A stretch of 22,848 nucleotides of DNA, taken from the IMG/VR virus record IMGVR_UViG_3300047673_000155, positions 1 through 22,848 of that record; one strand, written 5' to 3'. The stretch comes from a virus. The notes below the pieces were generated by a model, which worked only from the letters and a program-made list of their open reading frames with translations, ran no database searches and was not told the origin of the DNA. The position numbers and the translations under genes were made by a program. Below are positions 6,149 through 13,635 of the stretch, one piece after another (within the stretch, counting starts at the first letter, position 1; every line of letters begins with the position of its first letter).

Positions 6149-7054
6149 TTAGATCGCCACTTGGGCGCGGATAATACTCTGAGGATTGTATTTAGACAAC
6201 CTCACGGCGCCAGGGCCGAACTCTAGCAATTCTTCAAGACTGTCAAACTTTCGGGGTGTGTGACCGATACCGCGCTCGATCTCGACGACTGGGCCATCTC
6301 CGAAGTAGTGGCAACCCGTGAACGGGGACGGCTCCCGGCGCAGCTGCTCGACGGCTTGCTCGCGGTGGTTCGAGTAGAGGTGGACGTCGCCGGCGGTCCA
6401 AATAAACCGGCCAGGCTTGAGGCCGACCAGATGAGCGACGATGTGACAAAGAAGTGCGTAAGATGCAAGATTAAAAGGAACGCCTAAGAAAATGTCGCAG
6501 CTGCGTTGATAAAGCTGCAAGTCTAACAAACCTGACGGCCTCACGCGGAATTGGAACAGGCAATGGCAAGGTGCGAGGGCCATTTTCCCTTGGTCAACAT
6601 TCGCTTGAGGGGAGATTCGCTCGTCAGGGAGGTCCGTGACGTTCCAGGCGCTGATCACGTGGCGGCGGCTGTACGGCCGCTCCTTAAGGTTGGCGAGCAA
6701 CTCAGCGATCTGGTCGACGCTGCTGCCCTCCTCGCCCGGCCAGCCGCGCCACTGCGCGCCGTACACCGGTCCCAGCTCGCCGGCCTCGTCCTGCCACTCG
6801 TCCCAAATGGTCGTGCCGTACTTCTCGCGTAGCTCCTTGGCGCTGGTTGACCCGCTGAGCATCCAGAACAGTTCGCCTACGACTGCCTTCCAGGCGACTT
6901 TCTTGGTCGTCATCAGGGGGAACTCCTGTTGCAGGTCGACAACGATCTGGCGGCCAAAATCACTGTATGTGCCCACGCCGGTACGATCATTCTTGATCTC
7001 GTCGCCGCGTAGAAGCAGGTCGCGCAGCAGGTTCAGGTATTGGGTTTCCCACAT
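6149..7054 (-). CDS. thyA: Thymidylate synthase ThyA
   Basis: The protein has 301 residues. It converts dUMP to dTMP with methylenetetrahydrofolate, supplying thymine for phage DNA. Clear hallmarks are DRTGVGT near residue 23, [21 protein letters not shown] (48-68), the catalytic loop APCHCLFQF with Cys163, the dUMP-binding [20 protein letters not shown], and the C-terminal VAI required for closure over the active site. The length is slightly above that of E. coli ThyA (264) because of small insertions. ATG 7054 follows AAAGGA at good spacing. The gene lies 26 bases downstream of the methylase-like gene. Its 3' half looks less GC-rich than its 5' half. ThyA rather than ThyX is certain from the motifs. 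Confidence 0.97.
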   Translation of the reverse strand: MWETQYLNLLRDLLLRGDEIKNDRTGVGTYSDFGRQIVVDLQQEFPLMTTKKVAWKAVVGELFWMLSGSTSAKELREKYGTTIWDEWQDEAGELGPVYGAQWRGWPGEEGSSVDQIAELLANLKERPYSRRHVISAWNVTDLPDERISPQANVDQGKMALAPCHCLFQFRVRPSGLLDLQLYQRSCDIFLGVPFNLASYALLCHIVAHLVGLKPGRFIWTAGDVHLYSNHREQAVEQLRREPSPFTGCHYFGDGPVVEIERGIGHTPRKFDSLEELLEFGPGAVRLSKYNPQSIIRAQVAI

Positions 7055-7080
7055 GGTATCGGTCCTTTCTTAACGGTTTC

Positions 7081-7701
7081 TTAGGCTGCCTTCAGCAGCG
7101 TCTGTTGTTCAACGTAGGTGCCCCACTGATCCGCCATCGCAATCCCCACCCCGTCGTAGGTACGGCTGCGGATCTTCCAGCGATCCTTGCCCGGCGATGC
7201 AAAGTGCACCTTGGGGGTACGTCCGTCGACGATGTCGGTCGGCGTGAGCGGCGGCAGGTTCTTGAGCCAGAAGCACGTGCGCTTCACCTCGCCGTGGCCG
7301 TGCTGCCAAGGCTGCAGCGAGAACGTGAAGTCGGCGCCGATGATTTCCTTTGCGTATTTGTGCATCACCGGGTTCTCCAGAGCGATGTGCTCGATGTCCG
7401 CGTTGAGCAGCATCTTGAAGAACTCGGCGCCCTCGCGCAGCTGGTCCCAGCGCTCGGGCCGCTTCGGGTCGTGCAGCCACCGCACGCCGCTGTTGCACAG
7501 GTACGTGCAGCTCGGGTGGGCGATCATCGCGTCGAAGCGGCCACGCTGCGCCAGCAGGTCGCGCACGTCGCCGCGGTAGTGGCGGTCGAGGTGTTTGCCC
7601 TCGCCGGGCTCGAAGTCGCATGAGATGACGTCGTGGCCTCGCTCGATGAGGGCGTCGCGCACGACGCCGGAATACTCACATGCCACAAGGAAGCGGGCCA
7701 T
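7081..7701 (-). CDS. Cytosine-C5-methylase-like phage protein
   Basis: The protein has 206 residues and belongs to a widespread phage family often annotated as DNA methylase or hypothetical. It has a Rossmann-type start VACEYSGVVRDALIERGHDV with CD-F at residues 28-30, GDVRD at 44-48, HPSC at 62-65 followed by TYLCNSGVRWL, and LENPVMHKYA from 108. The order (glycine loop, acidic end of strand 2, P-x-C, EN-P) mirrors motifs I, IV and VI of C5-cytosine methyltransferases, but the protein is much shorter, has no recognisable target-recognition domain, and reads HPSC where relatives I recall read HPPC. Methylation is possible but unproven. The start ATG shares one base with the stop of the upstream gene (TAATG), so they are coupled. 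Confidence 0.8.
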   Translation of the reverse strand: MARFLVACEYSGVVRDALIERGHDVISCDFEPGEGKHLDRHYRGDVRDLLAQRGRFDAMIAHPSCTYLCNSGVRWLHDPKRPERWDQLREGAEFFKMLLNADIEHIALENPVMHKYAKEIIGADFTFSLQPWQHGHGEVKRTCFWLKNLPPLTPTDIVDGRTPKVHFASPGKDRWKIRSRTYDGVGIAMADQWGTYVEQQTLLKAA

Positions 7702-8072
7702 TATGCGGACCTCCCTTTGACTTCGGCGCGCGCGGCGAGCAGCGCGGTGTACAGGTTGCTGAGATGCTCCGCAGAGAACGTGCTCAACTCCTCGGCCCTC
7801 AACCCCTCCAGATCTCTCACCGCCCTGTACCTCGCGTTGCGCTCGCGAACGTGCTCGGTCACCGGCTCGACCTTCCTGTACGACTTCTGCAGTATGAGGT
7901 CGTCTTTGCGCGCGCGGCGCTCGCGAATGGTGCCTTCGTTGAAGACTAGCAGCGTTGCGGTCTCGCGGCTGAACGTGACGATCTCGTAGGGCGTTTCGTA
8001 CCGGTTGCCGATGAGTATGGCAGCCTGATCGCCGGGTTTAAGGGCTTTCGCCCATTCGTGGTTGTCGCTCAT
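7701..8072 (-). CDS. Uncharacterised protein with SH3/KOW-like N-terminus
   Basis: This 123-residue protein starts at ATG 8072, chosen because it overlaps the upstream stop as ATGA and is preceded by GGAGA. Residues 8-55 (LKPGDQAAILIG ... YEIVTFSRETATLLVF) look like a small beta-barrel of the kind found in many short phage proteins (set strand, variable loop, strand, then charged RRARKDD). Residues 70-120 are helical. No enzyme motif is seen. It sits in a run of coupled unknown genes between the SbcC-like gene and thyA. The function is unknown. A nucleic-acid-binding role would be a guess from the basic barrel. Confidence 0.75.
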   Translation of the reverse strand: MSDNHEWAKALKPGDQAAILIGNRYETPYEIVTFSRETATLLVFNEGTIRERRARKDDLILQKSYRKVEPVTEHVRERNARYRAVRDLEGLRAEELSTFSAEHLSNLYTALLAARAEVKGRSA

Positions 8073-8374
8073 CGGGTCTCCGTGACGATGGTTTCTGTTT
8101 TGTGCCGCGTGCAGTTTTTGCCGCACTGCTCCGTGTAGTTGCGCTCAGTAGTGACGACAGAGTTGGGGCACCGGGTGAAGTAGTGCGTGGTGCCCCGACC
8201 GCCGTCGTCTCGCCACGCATACACCTTGCAGCTGTCGACCTCCCGGACGATGTGAGGCTTCGACTCGGCGCGGTACTCCGCCTCCTGCGCGGCGTTCTGC
8301 GCCTTGCCCCAGTCGGAGAACTCGCAGCCGTAGATCAGGCCGGCAAGCACGGCCATAAATGCGATCGCGAACAT
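8069..8374 (-). CDS. Small lipoprotein-like or membrane-anchored protein
   Basis: This 101-residue protein starts at ATG 8374, sharing one base with the upstream stop (TAATG). The N-terminus FAIAFMAVLAGLIYGC is hydrophobic and ends in a lipobox-like LIYGC with Cys17, although basic residues before the hydrophobic core are lacking, so a plain membrane anchor is also possible. The mature part has DSCKVYAWRDDG-GRGTTHYFTRCP, a motif seen in other small phage proteins, plus further Cys (QCGKNCTRH) that could form disulfides if exported. Host envelope interaction or exclusion would fit a secreted early protein, but no function is known. Confidence 0.7.
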   Translation of the reverse strand: MFAIAFMAVLAGLIYGCEFSDWGKAQNAAQEAEYRAESKPHIVREVDSCKVYAWRDDGGRGTTHYFTRCPNSVVTTERNYTEQCGKNCTRHKTETIVTETR

Positions 8375-9249
8375 TAGACGGGCCTCCGTGCGAGAGCCTC
8401 CGTGGCGACCGCTGCGCCGTACGCGCGCAACTTGTCGGCCTGGTCGCCGTCCGGGTGGTAGCTCGACACGCCTGCCGACTGCCACAGAACATCGAGCACT
8501 CTCGGCGGCAGGTCGACGGAGGGCGCAGCCGGCGCCAGCTCTCCCAGCTGCGTGGTCATCGAATAGACACCAGCACCTACCTTAACCCTCCCCGTCACGA
8601 TACCGGCGCGGTTCAGCGCTTCAAGATCCACGCGGTCCTCGGCGGGCTCGTCGAAGTTCCGCTCGATACCGTCCTGCACGAGCAGGATCACGTCATGCTT
8701 CGCGCCGGGGTGATCCATCGCTTCGGTGATCTTGCCGAAGATGCGGTGCTCTGCATCGTGGTCGCCGGTGCTCACGTCGACCGAGACTTCCATGCCCTCG
8801 ACCAGCTCCGCCAGTTGCTCGCGGGTAGGCGGCACGAAGTGGCTGATCGGCTCACCTTCGCCGTTCTCCGGAAGCTCGACCACGTCTCCCGTCGCACTCT
8901 CATACAGCTGCACGTCTTCGCCGCAGAAGTGGCAGGCCCAGTACGGCTTGGTCTTGCTGTCCACGCGGCCGTCGGCGTGCTCCTCGCGCGAGAACTCGAA
9001 CAGCTTCGGGTATGGCATGACGTGCTCACAGCCTGAGTCGCAGCAGAACTCGAAGCCCGCGGGCGGCACGCATACGAAGCGCTTGAGCGTCGCTCCGCAG
9101 TAGGCCACGTTCGCAAAGAACACACTCAGCGGGCGCGACCACGTCTGCCCGTCGTCGCTGCGGTAGACGACCATGATCTCTTGCGTCGCTTCGTCCTTGG
9201 CGAGCGCGACCAGATCGTATTCGCCGCCTTTGTAGTGTTTGAATTTCAT
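8374..9249 (-). CDS. DUF1653 domain fused to Cys-rich region, function unknown
   Basis: The protein has 291 residues. Residues 1-45 (KFKHYKGGEYDLVALAKDE ... VVYRSDDGQTWSRPLSVFF) match the DUF1653 fold, usually a stand-alone protein of about 70 residues. Residues 51-115 hold seven Cys (51, 60, 69, 70, 74, 106, 109) including C-x2-C in ACHFCGEDV, which suggests a zinc ribbon. Residues 136-200 (FVPPTREQLAELVEGMEVSVDVSTGD) form a further alpha/beta region, and the C-terminus (240-291) is helical with an Ala/Arg-rich end. The first ATG overlaps the stop of the next gene upstream (TGATG). I know of no assigned function for such a fusion; a nucleic-acid or regulatory role is speculative. Confidence 0.8.
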   Translation of the reverse strand: MKFKHYKGGEYDLVALAKDEATQEIMVVYRSDDGQTWSRPLSVFFANVAYCGATLKRFVCVPPAGFEFCCDSGCEHVMPYPKLFEFSREEHADGRVDSKTKPYWACHFCGEDVQLYESATGDVVELPENGEGEPISHFVPPTREQLAELVEGMEVSVDVSTGDHDAEHRIFGKITEAMDHPGAKHDVILLVQDGIERNFDEPAEDRVDLEALNRAGIVTGRVKVGAGVYSMTTQLGELAPAAPSVDLPPRVLDVLWQSAGVSSYHPDGDQADKLRAYGAAVATEALARRPV

Positions 9250-9368
9250 CAGCGTGTCATCCAGTAGATTGCGATCAGTTTGCCGAGCAGGTGGCCGAGG
9301 TCACCTACGATATCGTTGAGGGCCGCGCCGACCATCGCGGCGCTGACCAGGGTCCAGTAGAGCTTCAT
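9249..9368 (-). CDS. 39-residue small membrane protein
   Basis: ATG 9368 lies in an ATGA overlap with the upstream stop, and the stop shares a base with the next start, so it fits between two coupled genes with no spare sequence. The product has a hydrophobic segment at residues 4-18 (YWTLVSAAMVGAALN) and a second amphipathic stretch (LGHLLGKLIAIYWM). It is too short for family assignment. The tight coupling on both sides is the main support that it is translated. Confidence 0.6.
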   Translation of the reverse strand: MKLYWTLVSAAMVGAALNDIVGDLGHLLGKLIAIYWMTR

Positions 9369-9613
9369 TCGAACACCCTTTTGATGGTCACGGTCACGAT
9401 GTTGTGAGGCTCCGTGTTGTTCAGGTCGATGTATTGGCCGTTGCCCAACCACGCGACGTCCATCGGGATGTCGTCGCCGTCCTTGGGGTCTGTGTAGCCA
9501 CGTTGCACGTTGTAGAGCGCTCGCGGAGTGTCGTGGACCGAGTCCATCCAGCACACCTTGTGATTCCGCCGCGCCAACATCCGCTCCAATTGGTCTATCT
9601 GTTCTGGCGTCAC
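9365..9613 (-). CDS. Uncharacterised 82-residue protein
   Basis: The start is taken as GTG 9613 because GGAGGT lies about six bases upstream, within the last codons of the SbcC-like gene, and because longer in-frame starts would lie deep inside that gene. The product begins TPEQIDQLERMLARRNHKVCWMDS and ends in a beta-rich GNGQYIDLNNTEPHNIVTVTIKRV. No family is recognised. It is coupled downstream through ATGA. It may be a small soluble alpha/beta protein; the function is unknown. Confidence 0.65.
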   Translation of the reverse strand: MTPEQIDQLERMLARRNHKVCWMDSVHDTPRALYNVQRGYTDPKDGDDIPMDVAWLGNGQYIDLNNTEPHNIVTVTIKRVFE

Positions 9614-9614
9614 T

Positions 9615-11798
9615 TCACACCTCCACGATGTTGTCGAAAACTTCTTCCGTGCCGCTCTCGTGCGTAATGACGATCGTCTGCCCGAACCCCGCGCCGGCTG
9701 CGAACGCGAGGCACGCCTGCGTACGATCCGCGCTGCACGCACTGAACGGCTCGTCGAGCACCAGCATGTCGGCACCGGGCACGAAGACCTTGGTCAGGCC
9801 GACGCGGATGCCGAGCCCCAGAAGGTCCAAGGCGCTGCCGCTGTAGCTCGTGTAGGGCTTACCATTGATCAGGAACGTCTTGCCCTCACGCGTGACCTCT
9901 GACGGCTCACGGCGCATGCGTGTGAGGTACGTAGAGACCGCGGAGAGGATCATGTTCCAGAGCTGGTTGCCCACCACCGGCCGCGCGCGGCGCAACGCTG
10001 CGATCAGGTCGTTGTTGAACTGGTACTTCGCAGCCTTCGCTTCGTCCTCAGCCAACAGCTGCTTCAGCCGCGCGAGCATCTGCTTGTGACGCGCTTCGTT
10101 TTCGGTGAGCGACTTCAGCTGGCCCTGCAGCTCGCCGAGGCTGCCCGTGATGTCATTCAGCTTCGCGCGCAGCGTTGCGTTCTGCTGCTCCAGCTTTTCG
10201 ATCAGTTCGTTCAGCTGACCCTCGGTCTCGTCGCGCTTCGTCTTGCGGTGCTCCGCCAGATCGTAGCGCGCGTCGTCGAGGCGCTTGGCAGCTTGCTCAG
10301 CCGCAGATCGGGCAGCCGCGATGTCGCTCTCCGCGCGCTGGATGCTGCGTACCTCCTGCTCAATGCGCGCGATCCCCGGGGCGCTGTCGTGCTGAGCGCC
10401 TTCCGTATCCTTCGGGCCGATCCACTTCATGCGGAACGGTACGAACGTCGAGTCGATCTCGAATAGGTCAGGAAACTGGAGTGCGGTCTCGAAGCGCGGC
10501 GTGCGCAGGATCGCTTCGCCTGCCTCGACGTTTTCCTCGGCCTCGGCGCGCGCTGCCTCGATAGCCGGGATCTGCGAGCGCAGCTTCTGCTGGTCGTTCT
10601 GAAGCGCGACAACGTGATCCTCAAGCCGGCCGTTACTTGCCTTCACTTCGGGGAACTCGCTCACGTCCTTGCCGCACAGCCCGCAGGCGCTCGACGACAC
10701 CTTCTTGCCTTCGGTGACGGCGATGTCCTTGTCGATCCGCGCGATGTCAGCGCGCAGGCCAGTGAGCTGCGTGTCGGCCTTCTTCACCGCGGCGCGCTGC
10801 TCGTTGATGAACTCGCGCAGCCCCCCCTCGCCGGTCTCCGACCACTCCGTTTCCGGCACCGCGTACGCGTCGAACTTCCGCTTCGCTGCAACCACCGACG
10901 CCCACCGCTTCTCCTGCTCCAGCGCGCGGCGCAGCTGCACGAGCTGAGGCTCCAGGTCCGACATCTTGGGTAGCTGCCCGAACGCCGTGATCTGCGAGGT
11001 GACCTTCTCGAACGCTTCGGCGTGATCCTGCTCTGCACGAGCGACGTTGCGGCTCAGCTGTGTTTCGGCGGTGAAGTACTGGCCCAGCTCGCGCAACCGC
11101 GTGCGGGCCTCCTTGAGCGGCTCCACGCGCTTGTTCAGCGCCTCGACGTACTCGGCCTGCTTTGCGACCAGCGGCGCGATGCTCGTGTTGATGTCGGCAA
11201 TCGCAGCTGCGTGGTCGACTGCCTCAGCGTCCGTGATCTGCTCGCGCGTCGACGCGATGCGGTCGTCGATCGAGCCTGTCGGGCCGCATTCGCCCTTCGC
11301 CTCGATCTGCCCGATGATCCACTCGACGATGTCCAGGCCGCTCATCTTCTCGATGAACTCGACCGCCTTGGTGTTGCCCTCATCGAGCAGGCCGCCGATC
11401 TCCTTCTGGCCGGCGAACGACATCTTCTCGACGATATCGAGCGGCGCGCCGAACTGTTCGGTGAACCACGCGGTGACCTCGTTCTGGCCGGTGACGGTCG
11501 GCTTCGGTGCGTCGGCCGGCACGTAGATCTCCGCGCCGTTCTTGCCGCGCGTGGCGCGCACCGAGATACCGTTGAACGTGAACACGCCTTCGACCTTCGT
11601 CGAACTGGCCTTCGCGCCCCACGTCGTGAAGTCGCTATTACGACAGCGCTTGGAGCCGCCCATCAGGTACATCACCGACTCGATGATGGTCGTCTTGCCT
11701 GCTTCGTTCTCGCCGCGCAGTGCGGTGTTGCCGGGCAGGAAGTGGACCACCTTGCTGGTGTGCTGGCGGAAGTTGGTGAGGTGGATTGAGTTAAGCAT
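9615..11798 (-). CDS. SbcC/Rad50-like recombination nuclease ATPase (T4 gp46 type)
   Basis: The protein has 727 residues. It has a Walker A GENEAGKTT at 29-37, a long coiled coil on both sides of a zinc hook C-G-L-C near residues 373-376, an ABC signature-like YSGSALDLLGLG near 648, and Walker B LVLDEPFS near 676 with the D-loop following. This is the SMC-like architecture of SbcC, Rad50 and T4 gp46. With the SbcD-like nuclease encoded two genes upstream it would form an ATP-driven complex that resects ends and opens hairpins during phage replication and recombination. It is shorter than E. coli SbcC (1048), as is usual in phages. It starts at ATG 11798 within an 8-base overlap with the preceding small gene. 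Confidence 0.95.
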   Translation of the reverse strand: MLNSIHLTNFRQHTSKVVHFLPGNTALRGENEAGKTTIIESVMYLMGGSKRCRNSDFTTWGAKASSTKVEGVFTFNGISVRATRGKNGAEIYVPADAPKPTVTGQNEVTAWFTEQFGAPLDIVEKMSFAGQKEIGGLLDEGNTKAVEFIEKMSGLDIVEWIIGQIEAKGECGPTGSIDDRIASTREQITDAEAVDHAAAIADINTSIAPLVAKQAEYVEALNKRVEPLKEARTRLRELGQYFTAETQLSRNVARAEQDHAEAFEKVTSQITAFGQLPKMSDLEPQLVQLRRALEQEKRWASVVAAKRKFDAYAVPETEWSETGEGGLREFINEQRAAVKKADTQLTGLRADIARIDKDIAVTEGKKVSSSACGLCGKDVSEFPEVKASNGRLEDHVVALQNDQQKLRSQIPAIEAARAEAEENVEAGEAILRTPRFETALQFPDLFEIDSTFVPFRMKWIGPKDTEGAQHDSAPGIARIEQEVRSIQRAESDIAAARSAAEQAAKRLDDARYDLAEHRKTKRDETEGQLNELIEKLEQQNATLRAKLNDITGSLGELQGQLKSLTENEARHKQMLARLKQLLAEDEAKAAKYQFNNDLIAALRRARPVVGNQLWNMILSAVSTYLTRMRREPSEVTREGKTFLINGKPYTSYSGSALDLLGLGIRVGLTKVFVPGADMLVLDEPFSACSADRTQACLAFAAGAGFGQTIVITHESGTEEVFDNIVEV

Positions 11799-11991
11799 TT
11801 TTATTGTCCTTGGCGATACGTGCGATGCGAGTCACGTCATCAGTGCGTACGCGGAAAGTGTTGTCCTTGTCGACCAGCGCAAAACGACTCACACGCCAAC
11901 CGGTCGCGCTGCACACGCGTTGAATGAACTCCTGTTCTTCAGCCTCGCGTGTCAGCTCCGGGTACTCGTCATAGTGGCCGGGGTTAGACAT
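11791..11991 (-). CDS. Small protein between SbcD-like and SbcC-like genes
   Basis: This 66-residue protein overlaps the SbcD-like stop (8 bases) and the SbcC-like start (8 bases). It is acidic at the N-terminus (GHYDEYPELTREAEEQEFIQRV) and basic at the C-terminus (RIARIAKDNKN). It resembles no family I recognise. In T4 and relatives small genes also lie between gp47 and gp46, so position alone does not define a role, but it might modulate the complex. Translation is supported by the conserved overlap geometry. Confidence 0.65.
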   Translation of the reverse strand: MSNPGHYDEYPELTREAEEQEFIQRVCSATGWRVSRFALVDKDNTFRVRTDDVTRIARIAKDNKNA

Positions 11992-13057
11992 CCTCGGTCT
12001 CCTTGCGCGTCGCCACGATCGCGTCTACAGCCCCTTGCTGCTCGGGCGTCAGGTTGTCCTTCAGGAAGGTCAGCACGTCGAACCGCTGCACGTTCTCGAC
12101 CGCCTCCAGCGCGCTCACGTCCATCGAGCGGCCGTCGACTTCCACCGCGTTGGTGATGACGAACGCGTTGTGCGACTTGCGCAGCGTCGACACCGCGGCG
12201 AGCACGTCGGCCGCCTGCTCCGCTGTGGCCTCGCCCTTCACGCGGATGAACTCGATCTCGGGCGGCACGGTGCTGAGCTTCGTCCAGTCGACTTCCATGT
12301 AGCTGCCGCGGTCTTCCCACGTCGTGATCGTCGTCATGCTGTGCTGCTCGACACGCAGCGCCCGCTTCATGCTGTTGCCCAGGCAGTCCGAGATCGACGT
12401 CGGGAACTGGTTGCCCACCACGAACACGCCGCTCGCCTCCTGACGCTGCTGGTGCTCGTGGCCGAAGATGATCGACTTCACGCCGGCGCGGTGCAGGCGC
12501 TCGGCCTGAACCTTCGACATGTTCAGCGAGTGATCCGCTTCTTCAGCGAAGCCGTTGTCGAAGTTCGCGTGCACGAAAAGGTACGGGCGCGGGTTCTTTC
12601 CGATGTCGTCGAGCGCAAGGTTGAACAGCTCCTGATTCGGCAGGTGCGGAAGAATCCACACCGGGCCTGCGTCAGTGATCACCTGCTCATAGTCGATGAC
12701 GACGATCACGCGCTCGACGCCGAGCGCTGCAGTGAGCATCGAGCCGAACACGTCGAACGAGCTGAGCTTCTCGCTGTTCTTCGAGATGTCGTGGTTGCCG
12801 CGCGAGAGGATCAACTTGCGGATCTTGCCGAGGCGGAACGCGTCGAGCACTGTGTTGAACGCGCGAACGAGGTCGTTGTTCGAGATTACGAAGCCATCGA
12901 ACAGGTCGCCATTGACGAGCACGTCCTCGTCAGGCTCAGCCAGATCGAGCAGCTGCGCGAAGCAGTCGTGCGCGTAATTGCTCAGCAGGGCGTAGGAGAT
13001 CGGCGTAGTGCCGCCGGTACGGTGTGGTCCGATGTGCAGGTCGTTGAGTGTCAGCAT
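11984..13057 (-). CDS. SbcD/Mre11-like nuclease subunit (T4 gp47 type)
   Basis: The protein has 357 residues. ATG 13057 is chosen because AAAGGA precedes it and the metallophosphoesterase motif starts at once. Motifs in order: LNDLHIG (Asp6, His8), VNGDLFDG (50-54), SRGNHDIS (GNHD 87-90), FVHANFD (His163) and FGHEH (199-202). Together these form the two-metal site of calcineurin-like nucleases of the Mre11/SbcD group. The C-terminal 130 residues would bind the SbcC-like partner. It overlaps the HD-domain gene by 7 bases and the next small gene by 8. The complex processes DNA ends and hairpins. Functional assignment is firm at family level. Confidence 0.95.
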   Translation of the reverse strand: MLTLNDLHIGPHRTGGTTPISYALLSNYAHDCFAQLLDLAEPDEDVLVNGDLFDGFVISNNDLVRAFNTVLDAFRLGKIRKLILSRGNHDISKNSEKLSSFDVFGSMLTAALGVERVIVVIDYEQVITDAGPVWILPHLPNQELFNLALDDIGKNPRPYLFVHANFDNGFAEEADHSLNMSKVQAERLHRAGVKSIIFGHEHQQRQEASGVFVVGNQFPTSISDCLGNSMKRALRVEQHSMTTITTWEDRGSYMEVDWTKLSTVPPEIEFIRVKGEATAEQAADVLAAVSTLRKSHNAFVITNAVEVDGRSMDVSALEAVENVQRFDVLTFLKDNLTPEQQGAVDAIVATRKETEDV

Positions 13058-13635
13058 TGTTCTGTTTCCTTTCCTGCGTTGATGAGGCACTCGCGGTAGC
13101 GCGCGAGGAACTGTTCGTACGCGATCTCGGGGATCATCGGCTCGTCGATGTGGAACTTGTCGATTGCTTCGCAGCCGTAGACTCCGAGCAGCGAGCCCCA
13201 CGCGTCCGTGTTGTGCATGATGTCGCGCTGCTCAATTGCGAGAGCGATCAGGTCAGCAGTGCGCGTGCCGTGCTCGTTGAACACCGCACCCGGCGCGAGC
13301 CGATCCATCAGGTAACGCTGCACCTCAGCCTCGATCTCGACGTACCCCGGCAGCAGGCTCTTGAGCGGCGAGGTAATGTCACCCAGCAGCGCCTCGCTCG
13401 CGTCGTGCATCAGGCCGCCGAACACGACGCTCGCGGGCGCGTCTGCACGCTGCAGGATGTCGGCCACGAGGATGCTGTGCTCCGCGACGCTATAGAAGCG
13501 TTCACACTGCCCTGCGAACCGGCACACGTTGGACAGACCCTTGGCGATGTCGGGGATCTCGACTTCGTTCGACCAGATGTTCGTGAAGTCGAAGTAGCGG
13601 CCGGTGAAAGTGATGATGTCTTTGCGGATAGTCAT
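13051..13635 (-). CDS. HD-domain phosphohydrolase (YfbR/DatZ-like nucleotidase)
   Basis: The protein has 194 residues. The HD metal site is complete: CRFAGQ with Arg39, SVAEHS with His53, LMHDASEA with His77, Asp78 and Glu81, and Asp128. The segment FYSVAEHSILV and GLMHDASEALLGDITSPLK are characteristic of the YfbR-type deoxynucleotide phosphohydrolases. The same broad group contains DatZ, a dATP hydrolase of phages with 2-aminoadenine DNA, so the substrate (dNMP or dNTP) cannot be fixed from sequence by eye. It lies between the ligase (ATGA overlap) and the SbcD-like gene. A role in tuning the dNTP pool alongside ThyA and the dNMP kinase is the natural inference. Confidence 0.88.
   Translation of the reverse strand: MTIRKDIITFTGRYFDFTNIWSNEVEIPDIAKGLSNVCRFAGQCERFYSVAEHSILVADILQRADAPASVVFGGLMHDASEALLGDITSPLKSLLPGYVEIEAEVQRYLMDRLAPGAVFNEHGTRTADLIALAIEQRDIMHNTDAWGSLLGVYGCEAIDKFHIDEPMIPEIAYEQFLARYRECLINAGKETEQC

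Noticed and set aside
12035-13099. 354-codon + strand open frame opposite the SbcD-like gene
   Set aside because: Antisense shadow; the metallophosphoesterase motifs are on the - strand.
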